This document shows, piece by piece, positions 5,273-5,517 of a stretch of DNA of 5,517 nucleotides (positions are counted from its first letter, which is position 1; each line of letters opens with the position of its first letter). The DNA lies in contig JASLGC010000029.1 of NCBI GenBank assembly GCA_030150335.1, positions 1-5,517 of the forward strand. Reading direction: 5' to 3'. A program made the position numbers and the translations under genes. Origin of the DNA: Flavobacterium sp. GTDB lineage: Bacteria > Bacteroidota > Bacteroidia > Flavobacteriales > Flavobacteriaceae. The notes beneath the pieces are model-generated. The model had not been told where the DNA came from. It saw only the letters and a program-made list of their open reading frames with translations, and searched no databases.

Positions 5273-5517
5273 ATGGCAAGAGATTTAAAATATACAAGAA
5301 ATATTGGTATCGCTGCTCACATCGATGCTGGTAAAACAACTACTACAGAGCGTATTTTGTTCTATACAGGTAAAAACCATAAAATGGGAGAGACTCACGA
5401 AGGATCTGCTACTATGGACTGGATGGAGCAAGAGGCAGAAAGAGGTATTACAATTACTTCAGCTGCAACTACTTGTACTTGGAGTTTCCCAACGAATCAA
5501 GGGGCAAAATTGCCTGA
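5273..5517 (+). CDS. fusA: Elongation factor G, N-terminal part
   Basis: The frame opens at ATG 5273, 21 bases after the rpsG stop, and runs off the right edge with 81 complete codons and two further bases. It encodes the start of the GTPase domain: the P-loop AHIDAGKTT (15-23) and the switch I region EAERGITIT (54-62) with the magnesium-binding T60. The order rpsL-rpsG-fusA and the sequence itself identify canonical EF-G, the ribosomal translocase, rather than RF3, LepA or TetM. A second, diverged fusA-like gene exists in many bacteria, but the operon position argues that this is the main copy. About nine tenths of the protein lies outside the window. Confidence 0.98.
   Translation, partial: MARDLKYTRNIGIAAHIDAGKTTTTERILFYTGKNHKMGETHEGSATMDWMEQEAERGITITSAATTCTWSFPTNQGAKLP

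Overview
The window looks like core chromosome of a Bacteroidota bacterium, most likely a member of the Flavobacteriaceae (Myroides-like is a guess that I cannot test here). The evidence is the AT-rich sequence, the repeated TAnnTTTG promoter boxes typical of this phylum, the lack of clear Shine-Dalgarno sequences before the genes, and protein sequences that read as flavobacterial (S12, S7, EF-G, RarA, RlmB). I see no insertion sequence, phage gene, CRISPR array, tRNA or rRNA, and no sign of a defence or mobile system.

Layout from left to right. The 5' part of rarA (minus strand, 138 codons, cut by the window edge) is divergent from a rhomboid intramembrane serine protease (567-1346, plus). 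A gap of 334 bases follows. It holds a TTCG-rich stretch, two weak hairpins and a strong bidirectional terminator (1576-1615) serving the convergent rhomboid and rlmB genes. Next come rlmB (1681-2415, minus) and, upstream of it on the same strand, a compact Omp85-family outer-membrane barrel gene (2524-4185, minus, GTG start). An intergenic region of 183 bases then separates the barrel gene from the divergent str operon: rpsL (4369-4749), rpsG (4775-5251) and the first 81 codons of fusA (from 5273). This operon is driven by a near-perfect Bacteroidota promoter, and its transcript starts with a CCCC/GGGG hairpin.

Functionally, the right half is translation machinery (S12, S7, EF-G), and RlmB adds a 23S rRNA modification enzyme. 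RarA works at stalled replication forks, the rhomboid cleaves membrane proteins in the inner membrane, and the Omp85 protein sits in the outer membrane. I see nothing that makes these one pathway; the region reads as ordinary housekeeping neighbourhood.

Nothing here qualifies as a new biological system. The observations most worth a second look are: an 18-base near-perfect inverted repeat whose arms lie in the last codons of the rhomboid gene and just past the rlmB stop; a perfect -7 box four bases before the rlmB ATG, implying a leaderless mRNA; the hairpin at the start of the rpsL message; and the short, GTG-started Omp85 protein of unknown partner.
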